Source: an uncultured Prochlorococcus sp. (lineage in GTDB: Bacteria; Cyanobacteriota; Cyanobacteriia; PCC-6307; Cyanobiaceae). Taken from it: a stretch of DNA of 50,069 bases. The stretch spans positions 1-50,069 of the forward strand of contig CACNAI010000007.1 in the NCBI GenBank assembly GCA_902618335.1. The letters are read 5' to 3'. How positions within the stretch are numbered: position 1 is the stretch's first letter; every line of letters begins with the position of its first letter. Below the pieces are notes generated by a model, which was not told the origin of the DNA, did no database searches, and was given only the letters and a program-made list of their open reading frames with translations. Position numbers and translations under genes: made by a program. This document shows, one piece after another, positions 8,869 through 17,466 of this stretch.

Positions 8869-9225
8869 ATGCTAACTGGTAGTGATCTCCTTGCAAAAGT
8901 TAAAGAACTTGGTGATGTTAGCAAATCTGACCTAGTTCGCGCCTGTGGATATATTTCCACTAAGAAAAACGGAGGTGAACGCTTAAATTTTACCGCATTT
9001 TATGAAGCACTATTAGAAGCAAAAGGTGTTAATCTTGGCGATTCTGGAGTTGCGGGTATCGGAAAAGGTGGAAGAAAACTTAGTTATATAGCTACAGTTC
9101 AAGGCAATGGAAATCTTTTGATTGGAAAAGCATATACAGCACTTCTTGATTTAAAGGCAGGTGATGAATTCGAAATTAAGCTTGGAAGAAAACAAATCAG
9201 ATTATTACCTACAGAAGATTCTTAA
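8869..9225 (+). CDS. cyAbrB family transcriptional regulator
   Basis: A 118-residue cyanobacterial AbrB-like DNA-binding protein. The N-terminal part (residues 1-30, SDLLAKVKELGDVSKSDLVRACGY) and middle segment (FYEALLEAKGVNL) are characteristic of the cyAbrB family, and the C-terminal swapped-hairpin AbrB-like domain follows (GNLLIGKAYTALLDLKAGDEF through KQIRLL). Members act as broad repressors or nucleoid-associated regulators of carbon/nitrogen genes in freshwater cyanobacteria; which genes it controls here is unknown. It is a single-gene unit, convergent with trpA. Confidence 0.9.
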   Translation: MLTGSDLLAKVKELGDVSKSDLVRACGYISTKKNGGERLNFTAFYEALLEAKGVNLGDSGVAGIGKGGRKLSYIATVQGNGNLLIGKAYTALLDLKAGDEFEIKLGRKQIRLLPTEDS

Positions 9226-9305
9226 AAATAACAAAAATAAATTTGATACTTCATTATAATTTCAACGACTAATAAATTCTTTTGATAAATATATTCTATT
9301 TATTT

Positions 9306-10148
9306 TTATTTTTTATGATCAGCAGCTAAGCGCATTTCTTTACAAAATTCACCAACATGATCGACGACATCTTTTTCACTTGAGCTAGAAATTCGTTTTA
9401 CAAATGCACTACCAATAATTACTCCATCTGCTCCCCACTCACGCACTTTAATAACATGTTCAGGAGTGGATATGCCAAACCCAACAGCGATGGGATTGGT
9501 CTTTACTTCTTTTAATTTAGTAATAAGATTTTCTACTCTATTTTCCATATTGTTTCTCTCACCAGTGACACCTGTAACACTTACTAGATAAGTAAAACCT
9601 TTAGAGTGATTTGAAATTTGTTTCATTCTTTCAAAGGGAGTCGTTGGAGCAACTAATAAAATCAAGTCCATAGAATGATTACTAACTATTTTAGAAAATT
9701 TATAAGCTTCCTCTAAAGGGAGATCAGGAATTATAAGTCCAGAAACTCCAGCATTAGATGCCATCTCGCAAAACTCTTCAAAGCCAAAACATAGTAAAGG
9801 ATTTAAGTAAGAAAAAAGTATGATAGGAATATTTAATTTACCTTCTAAAGACTCTAAAAGTGTAATTACTTTTCTTGTGGTAGTGCCTGACTTTAAGGCG
9901 CGAGAGGCTGCCAATTGAATAACAGGTCCGTCTGCGAGGGGATCACTGTAAGGGATGCCTAATTCAATAAGATCAGCACCATTTTCTTGTAACTTTAACA
10001 AGATCTCAGCAGTTATTTCAATATTGGGATCCCCAGCCATTATGAAAGGCATCAAAGCTAATTTTTTATTATTTTTTAACTCATAAAACTTCTCATCTAC
10101 CTTTGATAAAGATTCATCTTTAGTAATTGGCATTCTGTTATCTTCCAT
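9306..10148 (-). CDS. trpA: Tryptophan synthase alpha chain TrpA
   Basis: Cleaves indole-3-glycerol phosphate to indole and glyceraldehyde 3-phosphate, passing indole to TrpB. It is a 280-residue TIM barrel. The catalytic Glu is in LIELGIPYSDPLADGP near residue 57, with the catalytic Asp in the same motif. The phosphate-binding glycines are in VGFGIS and GVIIGSAFV near the C terminus. The first five residues may be extra: a second Met (MPITK) follows at codon 6. trpA is last in a minus-strand set after ndhL and a DUF3007 gene, with 27 bases between, an arrangement I recall from other cyanobacteria. Confidence 0.96.
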   Translation of the reverse strand: MEDNRMPITKDESLSKVDEKFYELKNNKKLALMPFIMAGDPNIEITAEILLKLQENGADLIELGIPYSDPLADGPVIQLAASRALKSGTTTRKVITLLESLEGKLNIPIILFSYLNPLLCFGFEEFCEMASNAGVSGLIIPDLPLEEAYKFSKIVSNHSMDLILLVAPTTPFERMKQISNHSKGFTYLVSVTGVTGERNNMENRVENLITKLKEVKTNPIAVGFGISTPEHVIKVREWGADGVIIGSAFVKRISSSSEKDVVDHVGEFCKEMRLAADHKK

Positions 10149-10175
10149 GAATTTTAAATTTTTTCTATGAAAGAT

Positions 10176-10496
10176 TTAGGGATTTTTTTCTAGATCTTTC
10201 ATTAGTTTTTCCTGCTCTTCCTTGGACAATGCATTGAACTTAGTTTCCAGTTTATCATTAACAACTTTCTCATACTCTTTTCTATAACGCTTCCTTTGTT
10301 CCATAAACGTCATTTTCCCATTTAAAACTCTATAGACATAAGATGTTACCCAAGTAACAACAATCAGAATTAAAATGCAACTTGAAATAGTAGATGCTGT
10401 AAAATTATCTATGCCAATTTGCGATGCAAATCCATAACTAATTAATCCTATAAATGAAACAAATATACCTATTTGTATAACTTTACCTTTAGTCAA
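10176..10496 (-). CDS. DUF3007 family membrane protein
   Basis: A 106-residue protein with two predicted transmembrane segments (about 6-24 and 34-54) followed by a highly charged helical tail (MEQRKRYRKEYEKVVNDKL). The pattern KGKVIQIG at the N terminus and the NGKMTFMEQRKRY motif match the DUF3007 family, found in cyanobacteria and usually next to ndhL. The only start is TTG, four bases after the ndhL stop. The neighbourhood suggests a role near the thylakoid NDH-1 complex, but that is inference only. Confidence 0.8.
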   Translation of the reverse strand: MTKGKVIQIGIFVSFIGLISYGFASQIGIDNFTASTISSCILILIVVTWVTSYVYRVLNGKMTFMEQRKRYRKEYEKVVNDKLETKFNALSKEEQEKLMKDLEKNP

Positions 10497-10500
10497 TTAC

Positions 10501-10734
10501 TTAGCCTTTACCACTTCCATTTAATCTGAGATTTAAAAATGGAGAAAATAAAATTAAACCTGGGAAGAAAAGAAATACAAGTCCATAAATTCCTAATCTT
10601 TCAAATTTGCCCATAACATTCCATCTATTATTCATCCAGTAGAATAGTAATAATGGAATAACAAATAAATAGATCGATATAACTCCAATATAAGCAATTA
10701 AAGTAGCGAATGAATTATTGAAAAAACTTTCCAT
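10501..10734 (-). CDS. ndhL: NDH-1 complex subunit NdhL
   Basis: A 77-residue hydrophobic subunit of the cyanobacterial NAD(P)H-quinone oxidoreductase, which runs cyclic electron flow and CO2 uptake in the thylakoid membrane. Two membrane helices are visible (about 10-32 and 46-65), with the conserved [20 protein letters not shown] loop between them. The ATG is clear. It heads the ndhL, DUF3007, trpA cluster. Confidence 0.92.
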   Translation of the reverse strand: MESFFNNSFATLIAYIGVISIYLFVIPLLLFYWMNNRWNVMGKFERLGIYGLVFLFFPGLILFSPFLNLRLNGSGKG

Positions 10735-10804
10735 TGTGTTTTATGGTTGCTTAGTTAAAACATAACAATTATTGAAAGTTATCGTAAGAACTAAAAATAA
10801 ATAA

Positions 10805-10890
10805 TGGGAGTGGGGGGACTTGAACCCCCACGAGCTAAATCGCTCGACGGATTTTAAGTCCGGCGCGTCTACCAATTCCGCCACACTCCC
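10805..10890 (-). tRNA. tRNA-Leu (UAA), intronless
   Basis: Read on the minus strand from 10890, a complete class II tRNA folds. The acceptor stem is GGGAGTG with CACTCCC; the D arm is GGCGGAATTGGTAGACGC. The anticodon loop CTTAAAA gives anticodon UAA, a long variable arm (GAGCGATTTAGCTC) follows, and the T arm is GGGGGTTCAAGTCCCCC. The discriminator is A and CCA is not encoded. Length is 86 bases. Many cyanobacteria and plastids carry a group I intron in this anticodon loop; here the loop is uninterrupted. Confidence 0.96.
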
Positions 10891-10911
10891 GAAGGGAATT
10901 TGCGCTTTTTA

Positions 10912-10941
10912 ATCGTAGCTGAAAGCAACCCATTTAACCAA
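10912..10941 (-). promoter_or_regulatory. Putative promoter of tRNA-Leu
   Basis: On the minus strand, TTGGTT (10936-10941) and TACGAT (10912-10917) are separated by 18 bases, with the expected transcription start some 15 bases before the mature tRNA 5' end. Both boxes are near consensus. It is the best -35/-10 pair in the short gap between pyrC and the tRNA. Confidence 0.4.
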
Positions 10942-10994
10942 GAAAAATTGGAAAATTTACACTTTTAATGAATGATTAGATTAAATTAAATCTA

Positions 10995-12044
10995 TTAATT
11001 TTCTATCCCCTCTACTTGCCATTGTAAAGTTTCACCTGCATGAAATGGTTTTATTTGTCCGACAATATTGTTTTCTTCAACAACATCAATAAATTCTTTA
11101 ATCTTATTGGGTCTAGAAACTAATTTTAATTTTTCTTTATTTAGGGGCACATTATAAAAATTAGGGCCATTCAAGCTTGCAAATTTTTCAAAATTATCTA
11201 AAGCATTTTCCTCTTCGAATACCGTTAAATAGCTTTCTATTGCTGCTGGCGAATTAAAAATACCAGCACAACCACAAAAAGCCTTCCACTTCCTAAGGTG
11301 TGGAGCAGAGTCAGTGCCCAAGAAAAAACATTTTTCTCCACTTGTTGCAGCTCTCCTTAAAGCTAGTCTATTATTTTCCCTCTTAGCAACTGGTAAGCAG
11401 TAAAAATCACTATTTAAGCCTCCAAAAAACATTGCATTTCTATTTATATGCAAATGATGCGGAGTGATAGTAGCTCCAATATTATTTTCTTGAACAAAAT
11501 CCACTGCATAAGAGGTGGTTATGTGTTCTAAAACGATTTTTAATTTTGGAAATCTTTTAGTTATTTGAGAGAGTTCTTTATCTATGAAAACTTCTTCTCT
11601 ATCGAATACATCTACTTCAGAATCAGTAACTTCCCCGTGAATCAAAAGAGGCATTCCATTATCTTGCATTGATTCAAAAACCTTATATAGATTTTCTATT
11701 TTCTTTACTCCATGACTGGAATTTGTTGTCGCATTAGCAGGGTATAATTTTGCTGCGAAAAAGATATTATTTTTGAAACCATTTATTAATTCTGCTTTAT
11801 CAGTCTCATCTGTAAGATACATTGTCATTAGTGGTTCAAACTTAGAACTTTCTGGTAACGCTTTAACAATAGATTTTTTGTAAGAGATAGCGCTTTCTAC
11901 AGTTGTAATGGGAGTTTTAGTATTCGGCATAACGATAGCTCTTCCAAAAAATTCGGAAGTAAAATGAATGATATTTTTTAATACAAGACCTTCTCTTAAA
12001 TGTAAATGCCAATCATCAGGTTTTATTATGGTTAAAGTCTTCAA
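10995..12044 (-). CDS. pyrC: Dihydroorotase PyrC (class II)
   Basis: Closes carbamoyl-aspartate to dihydroorotate in pyrimidine synthesis. A 349-residue amidohydrolase of the E. coli PyrC type: the metal-binding HxH is in PDDWHLHLRE (about 10-18), and MPNTKTP is conserved. The metal-bridging Lys is in FAAKLYPA, a metal His in LIHGEV, another in LEHITT, and the catalytic Asp in LGTDSAPH. The frame starts with TTG; no in-frame ATG precedes the HxH motif. A strong hairpin lies 16 bases upstream of this start and may affect expression. Confidence 0.95.
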   Translation of the reverse strand: MKTLTIIKPDDWHLHLREGLVLKNIIHFTSEFFGRAIVMPNTKTPITTVESAISYKKSIVKALPESSKFEPLMTMYLTDETDKAELINGFKNNIFFAAKLYPANATTNSSHGVKKIENLYKVFESMQDNGMPLLIHGEVTDSEVDVFDREEVFIDKELSQITKRFPKLKIVLEHITTSYAVDFVQENNIGATITPHHLHINRNAMFFGGLNSDFYCLPVAKRENNRLALRRAATSGEKCFFLGTDSAPHLRKWKAFCGCAGIFNSPAAIESYLTVFEEENALDNFEKFASLNGPNFYNVPLNKEKLKLVSRPNKIKEFIDVVEENNIVGQIKPFHAGETLQWQVEGIEN

Positions 12045-12060
12045 AATTTTTTCTATTTAA

Positions 12061-12087
12061 TCAATTTTAACAGCAAATTAAAATTGA
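12061..12087 (-). promoter_or_regulatory. Perfect 10-bp inverted repeat in the pyrC leader
   Basis: TCAATTTTAA and TTAAAATTGA form perfect 10-bp arms around the 7-base loop CAGCAAA. On the minus strand the structure ends 16 bases before the TTG start of pyrC. It lies in the divergent region shared with the exchanger gene, so it may be an RNA hairpin in the pyrC leader or a DNA operator serving either gene. No T-run follows on the pyrC side to make it a clear terminator. Confidence 0.55.
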
Positions 12088-12162
12088 CAATAATTTATAG
12101 ATATTCGAGGATAGTTATTAACCAATTATGAAAATTTTTATTTACTAATTGAAATCCTAAAT

Positions 12163-13242
12163 ATGAGTGATTTTTTATTTCCAATAATAGAAATAGTTTT
12201 AGGAGTAGTTTTACTTTTTGCTGGAGGAGAGCTCTTTATTCAAGGAGCCGTATTTTTATCTTTAATTTTAGGAATACCTCAAATAGTAATTGGATTAACA
12301 GTTGTTTCTCTTGGAACAAGCTCTCCTGAATTGTTGGTAAGTTTAAGTTCAATTGTAAAAGGCAGTGATTCGCTTGCGGCAAGCAATGTAATTGGGAGCA
12401 ATATTTTCAATGTTCTCGTTGTTTTGGGTATAAGCTCATTGATAACACCTCTTAAGGTAAAAAGCAGAATAGTTAGAAGAGATGTGCCTCTATTAATGGC
12501 TATTTCTTGTGCGGTTTGGGCTATGTCATCAACAGGCTTATTAACATTGCAAGCAGGGATCTTTCTAATATTTTGTTTAATCTTAAATACAATATGGGAA
12601 ATTAATACCATCAATGAGAAAGGAGAAGAGACAAAAGATGCTGAACCAGAGATAGAGGAATTTAAAGATAACAATAAAGGAAAGCTTGATATTTTACTGA
12701 AATTAATATTGGGAATATTTCTTTTAAGCTTTGGTTCAAATATTTTAGTAAATGGTTCTCAAACTCTTGCCACTCTTTTGGGGGTAAATGAAATTGTTAT
12801 TGGTTTAACTATAGTCGCCACCGGAACATCTTTACCGGAATTAGTGACTTCAATAATTGCTGCATTTAAAGGCAAAACAGATCTTGCTATTGGCAATGTG
12901 ATAGGAAGTAATTTGCTAAATCAACTTCTAATACTTGGAAGTTGTAGTATTTTTTCGGGATTTAAAGGATTAGTAATTGAACAAAGTCTAATAAAAGTTG
13001 ATTTACCTTTTATGGTTTTAACTACCTTTGCATGCTTACCAATTTTCTGGAGCAAAGGGAAAATCACCAGAATTGAAGGCTTTATTTTGCTTAATCTTTA
13101 TATTTTCTACATTCTCGATAAGATACTTTTCTTATATGGATTTAACTTCCTTTCTGAATTAAGAATAGGTTTGTTTATTTACTTTGCTCTACTTATAGGG
13201 TTTTTAATTTTTCAAGAAAAATTAAAATTTTCTAATTCATAA
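12163..13242 (+). CDS. Ca2+/Na+ exchanger family membrane protein
   Basis: A CaCA-superfamily cation antiporter in the membrane (YrbG type), 359 residues with about ten transmembrane helices. The two inverted alpha-repeats that form the ion pocket are plain: GLTVVSLGTSSPELLVSLSS (about 44-63) and GLTIVATGTSLPELVTSI near residue 215, each with the GTSxPE motif, and each followed by IGSNxxN. A charged cytosolic loop (KGEETKDAEPEIEE) separates the halves. It may exchange Ca2+ for Na+ or H+; specificity is not readable. It ends two bases from the convergent gor gene. Confidence 0.9.
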   Translation: MSDFLFPIIEIVLGVVLLFAGGELFIQGAVFLSLILGIPQIVIGLTVVSLGTSSPELLVSLSSIVKGSDSLAASNVIGSNIFNVLVVLGISSLITPLKVKSRIVRRDVPLLMAISCAVWAMSSTGLLTLQAGIFLIFCLILNTIWEINTINEKGEETKDAEPEIEEFKDNNKGKLDILLKLILGIFLLSFGSNILVNGSQTLATLLGVNEIVIGLTIVATGTSLPELVTSIIAAFKGKTDLAIGNVIGSNLLNQLLILGSCSIFSGFKGLVIEQSLIKVDLPFMVLTTFACLPIFWSKGKITRIEGFILLNLYIFYILDKILFLYGFNFLSELRIGLFIYFALLIGFLIFQEKLKFSNS

Positions 13243-13244
13243 TT

Positions 13245-14609
13245 TTAGCCATACATAGTCACAAACTCTTCCGAGATAGTTGGATGCAAAGCCATAGTAA
13301 TATCAAAGTCCTTTTTTGTTATCCCTGTATTTAATGAAATTGATACCATTTGAATAATCTCCGATGATGTTTCTCCAAACATGTGACATCCAAGGATTTT
13401 GTCGGTGAGCTTATGAACTACAATCTTCAACATGCATTTTGATTTATTCTTTTTAAAGGTGTTAGACATAGGGGTAAATTTGCATTTGAAAATTTTTATA
13501 TTTTTTTCAGAGTAAATCTCTATAGCTTTTCTCTCACTTAAGCCAACTGTTGAAATTTCTGGAATAGTGAAAACGGCTTTAGGGATATTTTCATAATTTA
13601 CTTTTCTTTTTTGGTCATTAAAAAAATTATCCGAAAAAACTCTACCTTGTTCTATTGCTACCGGCGTTAAATTTGGTTTATTTATAATATCTCCAACTGC
13701 AAAAATATTTGCATTGCTTGTTTGATTAAGTTCATCAACCTCTAAATATGGACCATCCATCTTTAGATTCAAAAAATCTAAATTTAAAGACAAAAGATTT
13801 GGTTCTCTACCTGTAGCAATAAGGATATTATTAGTTAGTAGTTTATCATCAGAATCAAATGTAGATTCCAAATTACCATCTACTCTCTTGATAGACTTTA
13901 ATTGAGTATTAGAGATTATATTTATATCAGTAAACGTAGGTGATTCCTCTAGGCATAAAGAAAGATCCTCATCAAAACCATTAAGTAAATGTTGACCTCT
14001 AATTAATTGAGTAACTTCAGTACCTAAATTCCTGAAAATAGAAGCGAATTCACATGCAATATATCCTCCTCCAACTATAAGTAATGATTTGGGAAACTTC
14101 TCTAATTCAAAAATATCATCACTAGTCCAAGCCAAATCTATCCCAGGAATATTCAATTTCTTTGGTTTACCTCCAACTGAAATAAGAATTTTATTAGAAC
14201 TTATTTTATTTTTAATTTTTCTCGTTTTTGGACAAATAATTTCTAATTCATTTTGAGTTGTAAATCTTCCTAAGCCCTCAAAAACAGTTACATTCAATTT
14301 ATTTAAAGAATTTCTATGTAAATTACTTAATCTCGAAACCTCCTCTCTAACATTTTTCAATAATATATTTGATTCAAACTTAACGCCTTCATTTCTTAAT
14401 CCATATCCTTCAGAAGAATCCATATTTTTTTTACTTTTGGCTGCATAAACCATAAGTTTTTTAGGAACACATCCTCTAATTACACAAGTTCCTCCTATTT
14501 TATTTACCTCTATGATTGCAACTTTTGCTCCATAGCTAGCCGCACGTTTAGCAGCTGCAAGCCCTCCAGATCCAGCGCCAACAACAATTAAATCGAATTC
14601 AAATTCCAA
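13245..14609 (-). CDS. gor: Glutathione reductase Gor
   Basis: A FAD enzyme that reduces glutathione disulfide with NADPH. 454 residues: N-terminal FAD motif GAGSGGLAAAKRAA (about 11-24), redox-active disulfide GGTCVIRGCVPKK near 39-51, second nucleotide motif GGGYIACEFASIF, and a following Arg (LIRGQH) that suits NADPH. The FAD-binding AVGDI segment is near 305, and the interface motif HPTISEEF with the active-site His is at the C terminus. The start is TTG, with no ATG nearby. It is divergent from a GST-like gene across about 50 bases, which suggests shared glutathione metabolism. Confidence 0.93.
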   Translation of the reverse strand: MEFEFDLIVVGAGSGGLAAAKRAASYGAKVAIIEVNKIGGTCVIRGCVPKKLMVYAAKSKKNMDSSEGYGLRNEGVKFESNILLKNVREEVSRLSNLHRNSLNKLNVTVFEGLGRFTTQNELEIICPKTRKIKNKISSNKILISVGGKPKKLNIPGIDLAWTSDDIFELEKFPKSLLIVGGGYIACEFASIFRNLGTEVTQLIRGQHLLNGFDEDLSLCLEESPTFTDINIISNTQLKSIKRVDGNLESTFDSDDKLLTNNILIATGREPNLLSLNLDFLNLKMDGPYLEVDELNQTSNANIFAVGDIINKPNLTPVAIEQGRVFSDNFFNDQKRKVNYENIPKAVFTIPEISTVGLSERKAIEIYSEKNIKIFKCKFTPMSNTFKKNKSKCMLKIVVHKLTDKILGCHMFGETSSEIIQMVSISLNTGITKKDFDITMALHPTISEEFVTMYG

Positions 14610-14661
14610 GACTTTTTTTAATCAATTATCATAACGTTAGTTTATAGCTTTAATTCAAATA

Positions 14662-15891
14662 ATGAATGATATTTTGATATGGGATGATTTAAATAAGTTT
14701 GAATTTGAGGAAATTGATAGAGTCAATGGTATAAATAATTCCTACGCAAATTTAAGATTATTTGGGCATACTAAAAATGATGTAATTGTGACCCTCTATA
14801 GGGATAGGCATTCTTGGTGTCCTTACTGTCAGAAAATATGGTTATGGCTTGAATATAAGAGAATTCCATATAGAGTAAAAAAAATAAATATGTTTTGCTA
14901 CGGTCAAAAAGAAGGTTGGTTCCTTGAAAAGGTCAGATCAGGAAAATTACCTGCAATTGAATTTAAAGGGCAAGTAATAACTGAAAGCGACGATATCATA
15001 GCTTTTTTAGAAAATTCATTTGGAGCACTTGGATCTTTTATAACATCCAGTAACCTTATTAAAATTCGAGCATTAGAAAGGGAAATTTTCAGATCCTGGT
15101 GCAATTGGCTCTGCCGAGAAAGCTTCAATTTTATAGATAACTCTTTTAGAAAAAAAAGATTTAAAGAATCCATTTCTAAACTCGAAAAAATCTTAAGTAA
15201 ATCAAAATCAGGGTTTATTGATCCATCAGTATCTAATACAGGTGATATAGAGCCTGGTGTTGGAGATATAATTTTTATTCCCTATATGGAAAGAATGAAT
15301 GCATCCCTGAGTTATTATAAAGGTTTTAATTTAAGGTCTAATTACCGTTATATAGATAACTGGCTTACCCTTTTTGAAGGGACAAGTTCTTATAGAGGCA
15401 CTCAAGGAGATTTTCATACTCACTCTCATGATTTACCACCACAAATGGGTGGATGTTATAAAGAAATTAATGAACAACAAGTTTCTTTTTCTGAGCTAAT
15501 AGATACTGGAGAGGGTCTAGGTAATTATGAATTAAATAAAAATTATGATTCAAAACATTTTGCTAAAATTGCTCTTAAACGAGTAATAAAGCATAAAGAC
15601 AATTTACTTAAAGTAAACCCATACAATAAAGAATCATTTGATGAATCATTGAGATCAGCGTTGACTCATATGATCACAGGTGAAGTAGTAATCCCCAAAA
15701 AACTTTCAGGAATTTCTTTACGATACTTAAAAAACAGAATCTCAGTTCCAAGAGATATGCCAATTATTTCGGCAAGGTTATTGAGACAATCATTAAACAA
15801 AATTGAATCGCTGAGTGATATAAATGAATTAGATGAGATACCTTTTAGAAATAGATATGATCAAGATCCTATAAATTTTATTTCTAATTAA
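14662..15891 (+). CDS. Glutathione S-transferase-like protein with long C-terminal extension
   Basis: A 409-residue protein. A thioredoxin-fold GST N-terminal domain spans about 40-125: the active-site-like SWCPYCQKIWLWLEYKRIPY at 52-71, the cis-Pro segment GKLPAIEF, and the ESDDI glutathione-binding motif. A GST alpha-helical domain follows (about 130-240). The last 170 residues are not a usual part of GSTs (family length 200-260) and contain a His/Gly-rich stretch, FHTHSHDLPPQMGG. The paired CPYC could be redox active. It is divergent from gor and convergent with dnaA (8 bases). Substrate unknown. Confidence 0.78.
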   Translation: MNDILIWDDLNKFEFEEIDRVNGINNSYANLRLFGHTKNDVIVTLYRDRHSWCPYCQKIWLWLEYKRIPYRVKKINMFCYGQKEGWFLEKVRSGKLPAIEFKGQVITESDDIIAFLENSFGALGSFITSSNLIKIRALEREIFRSWCNWLCRESFNFIDNSFRKKRFKESISKLEKILSKSKSGFIDPSVSNTGDIEPGVGDIIFIPYMERMNASLSYYKGFNLRSNYRYIDNWLTLFEGTSSYRGTQGDFHTHSHDLPPQMGGCYKEINEQQVSFSELIDTGEGLGNYELNKNYDSKHFAKIALKRVIKHKDNLLKVNPYNKESFDESLRSALTHMITGEVVIPKKLSGISLRYLKNRISVPRDMPIISARLLRQSLNKIESLSDINELDEIPFRNRYDQDPINFISN

Positions 15892-15899
15892 AAATAAAA

Positions 15900-17294
15900 C
15901 TATAAATTTTTTCTTGAGTCTATTTGAAGTAAATCCCTTATTTTTTGTACTTGAGTTGCAATATTAGGATCAATAGATAATTTTTTTTCAACTTGTTCTA
16001 TAGCATACATAACTGTTGTATGGTCTTTACCCCCAAACTCATCTCCAATTCTTGGTAGGCTTAGATCCGTTCCATGTCGCATAAGATACATGCCTATTTG
16101 CCTAGCCTGACTTACTGGTTTTCTCCTACTAGAACTAATCAATTCATCAGTAGAAACTTTAAAAAAATCTGATACTTTTTTAATAACTTGTGTTGGAGTA
16201 ACAACTACTCCAACACTATTCGGATCAAGCATTGGAGCTATTGATTGGACTGTCATTGGCAAGCCTGTTATTGATGCAAACGCAACAGCTCTAGTAAATG
16301 CTCCTTCCAATTCCCTAATATTTGAAGTGAATCTTCCTGCTATAAATTGAATTAAATCTCTAGGAAGACTCATCCTCTCTTGTTCTGCCTTTTTTTGAAG
16401 AATGGCTGTTCTCGTCTCGAGATCAGGTGGTTGAATATCTGCAGTCATACCCATTGAGAACCTTGAAATTAATCTCTCTTGAATTCCCGACAATTGATTT
16501 GGGGGTCTATCACTTGCAATAACTATTTGACTTCCCGATTCGTGAAGAGCGTTAAAAGTATGAAAGAATTCTTCCTGTGTATACTCTTTGCCTTCTAAAA
16601 ACTGTATATCGTCTATTAAAATCAAATCTACATTTCTATATTTATCTCGAATAGCTGTCATTCCATCTCTACGAATACCACTAATAACATCGTTAGTAAA
16701 AGTCTCAGTGGATACATATTTAACTTTTGCTTCTGGATCTATTTCTACTCGATAATGGCCAATTGCTTGCATTAAATGAGTCTTACCAAGACCTACTCCA
16801 CCACAAATAAATAATGGATTGAATTCTCTACCAGGAGATTCAGCAACGGCTAAAGCTGCAGCGTGAGCCAACCTACTATTTGGACCTACAACAAATCTTT
16901 TAAATACGTAACGTAAATTTAAACCGTTGGGATTTTTGAATTGATTTTTTGAAGGATTATTTTGGTTAATACTAGAAAAAGATCTTGATTTATGATTACT
17001 GTTCTGTTCATTAGGTTTCTCTTCATTTGTTAAATCGCTGGTTGTATTTGTTTCAGATTTAAAAACAACTTTTACATCATGACCGCAGATTTCTTTTGCA
17101 GCTTTTTCAATAGTTTCACAATAATTCTTTCTTAACCAATCACTGGAAAATGTATTTGGAGCGATCAAGGTCAATAGGCCATTTTCAAAGCAGTTAAATT
17201 TAGCAGGCCTTATCCATGTCTCAAATGAAGGCTTACTTAAAGTTTTTTGGAGTGATTGTTGAACTTCCGCCCAAATAGGATTTGTTGCTTGCAA
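15900..17294 (-). CDS. dnaA: Chromosomal replication initiator DnaA
   Basis: The AAA+ initiator that binds DnaA boxes and melts the origin. 464 residues: domain I (1-85, [21 protein letters not shown]), an Asn/Ser-rich linker (about 90-125), AAA+ domain III with Walker [12 protein letters not shown] near 165-175 and Walker [11 protein letters not shown], and domain IV at the C terminus with the DNA-binding signature [16 protein letters not shown]. It starts with TTG. No clear DnaA box cluster or dnaN is present here, so this is not obviously the origin, in keeping with the separated dnaA of many cyanobacteria. Confidence 0.97.
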   Translation of the reverse strand: MQATNPIWAEVQQSLQKTLSKPSFETWIRPAKFNCFENGLLTLIAPNTFSSDWLRKNYCETIEKAAKEICGHDVKVVFKSETNTTSDLTNEEKPNEQNSNHKSRSFSSINQNNPSKNQFKNPNGLNLRYVFKRFVVGPNSRLAHAAALAVAESPGREFNPLFICGGVGLGKTHLMQAIGHYRVEIDPEAKVKYVSTETFTNDVISGIRRDGMTAIRDKYRNVDLILIDDIQFLEGKEYTQEEFFHTFNALHESGSQIVIASDRPPNQLSGIQERLISRFSMGMTADIQPPDLETRTAILQKKAEQERMSLPRDLIQFIAGRFTSNIRELEGAFTRAVAFASITGLPMTVQSIAPMLDPNSVGVVVTPTQVIKKVSDFFKVSTDELISSSRRKPVSQARQIGMYLMRHGTDLSLPRIGDEFGGKDHTTVMYAIEQVEKKLSIDPNIATQVQKIRDLLQIDSRKNL

Positions 17295-17466
17295 AGTTTT
17301 ATTCTCTAAGACTATTAATCTAGTTGGAATTTAATAATTGGCCATTATCAAATCACAAGATCACGACAAATTTAAAATTACTTAACAAAGCATCAAATAA
17401 ATTTATAAAGATAAATATTTATATTTTTTTAATAGGCATATAATTATTTTAAATCTCACTAAAGTA

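Noticed and set aside
17295-17466. Replication origin near dnaA
   Set aside because: No DnaA-box-like 9-mers in a cluster, no dnaN, and dnaA is usually separate from the origin in cyanobacteria.
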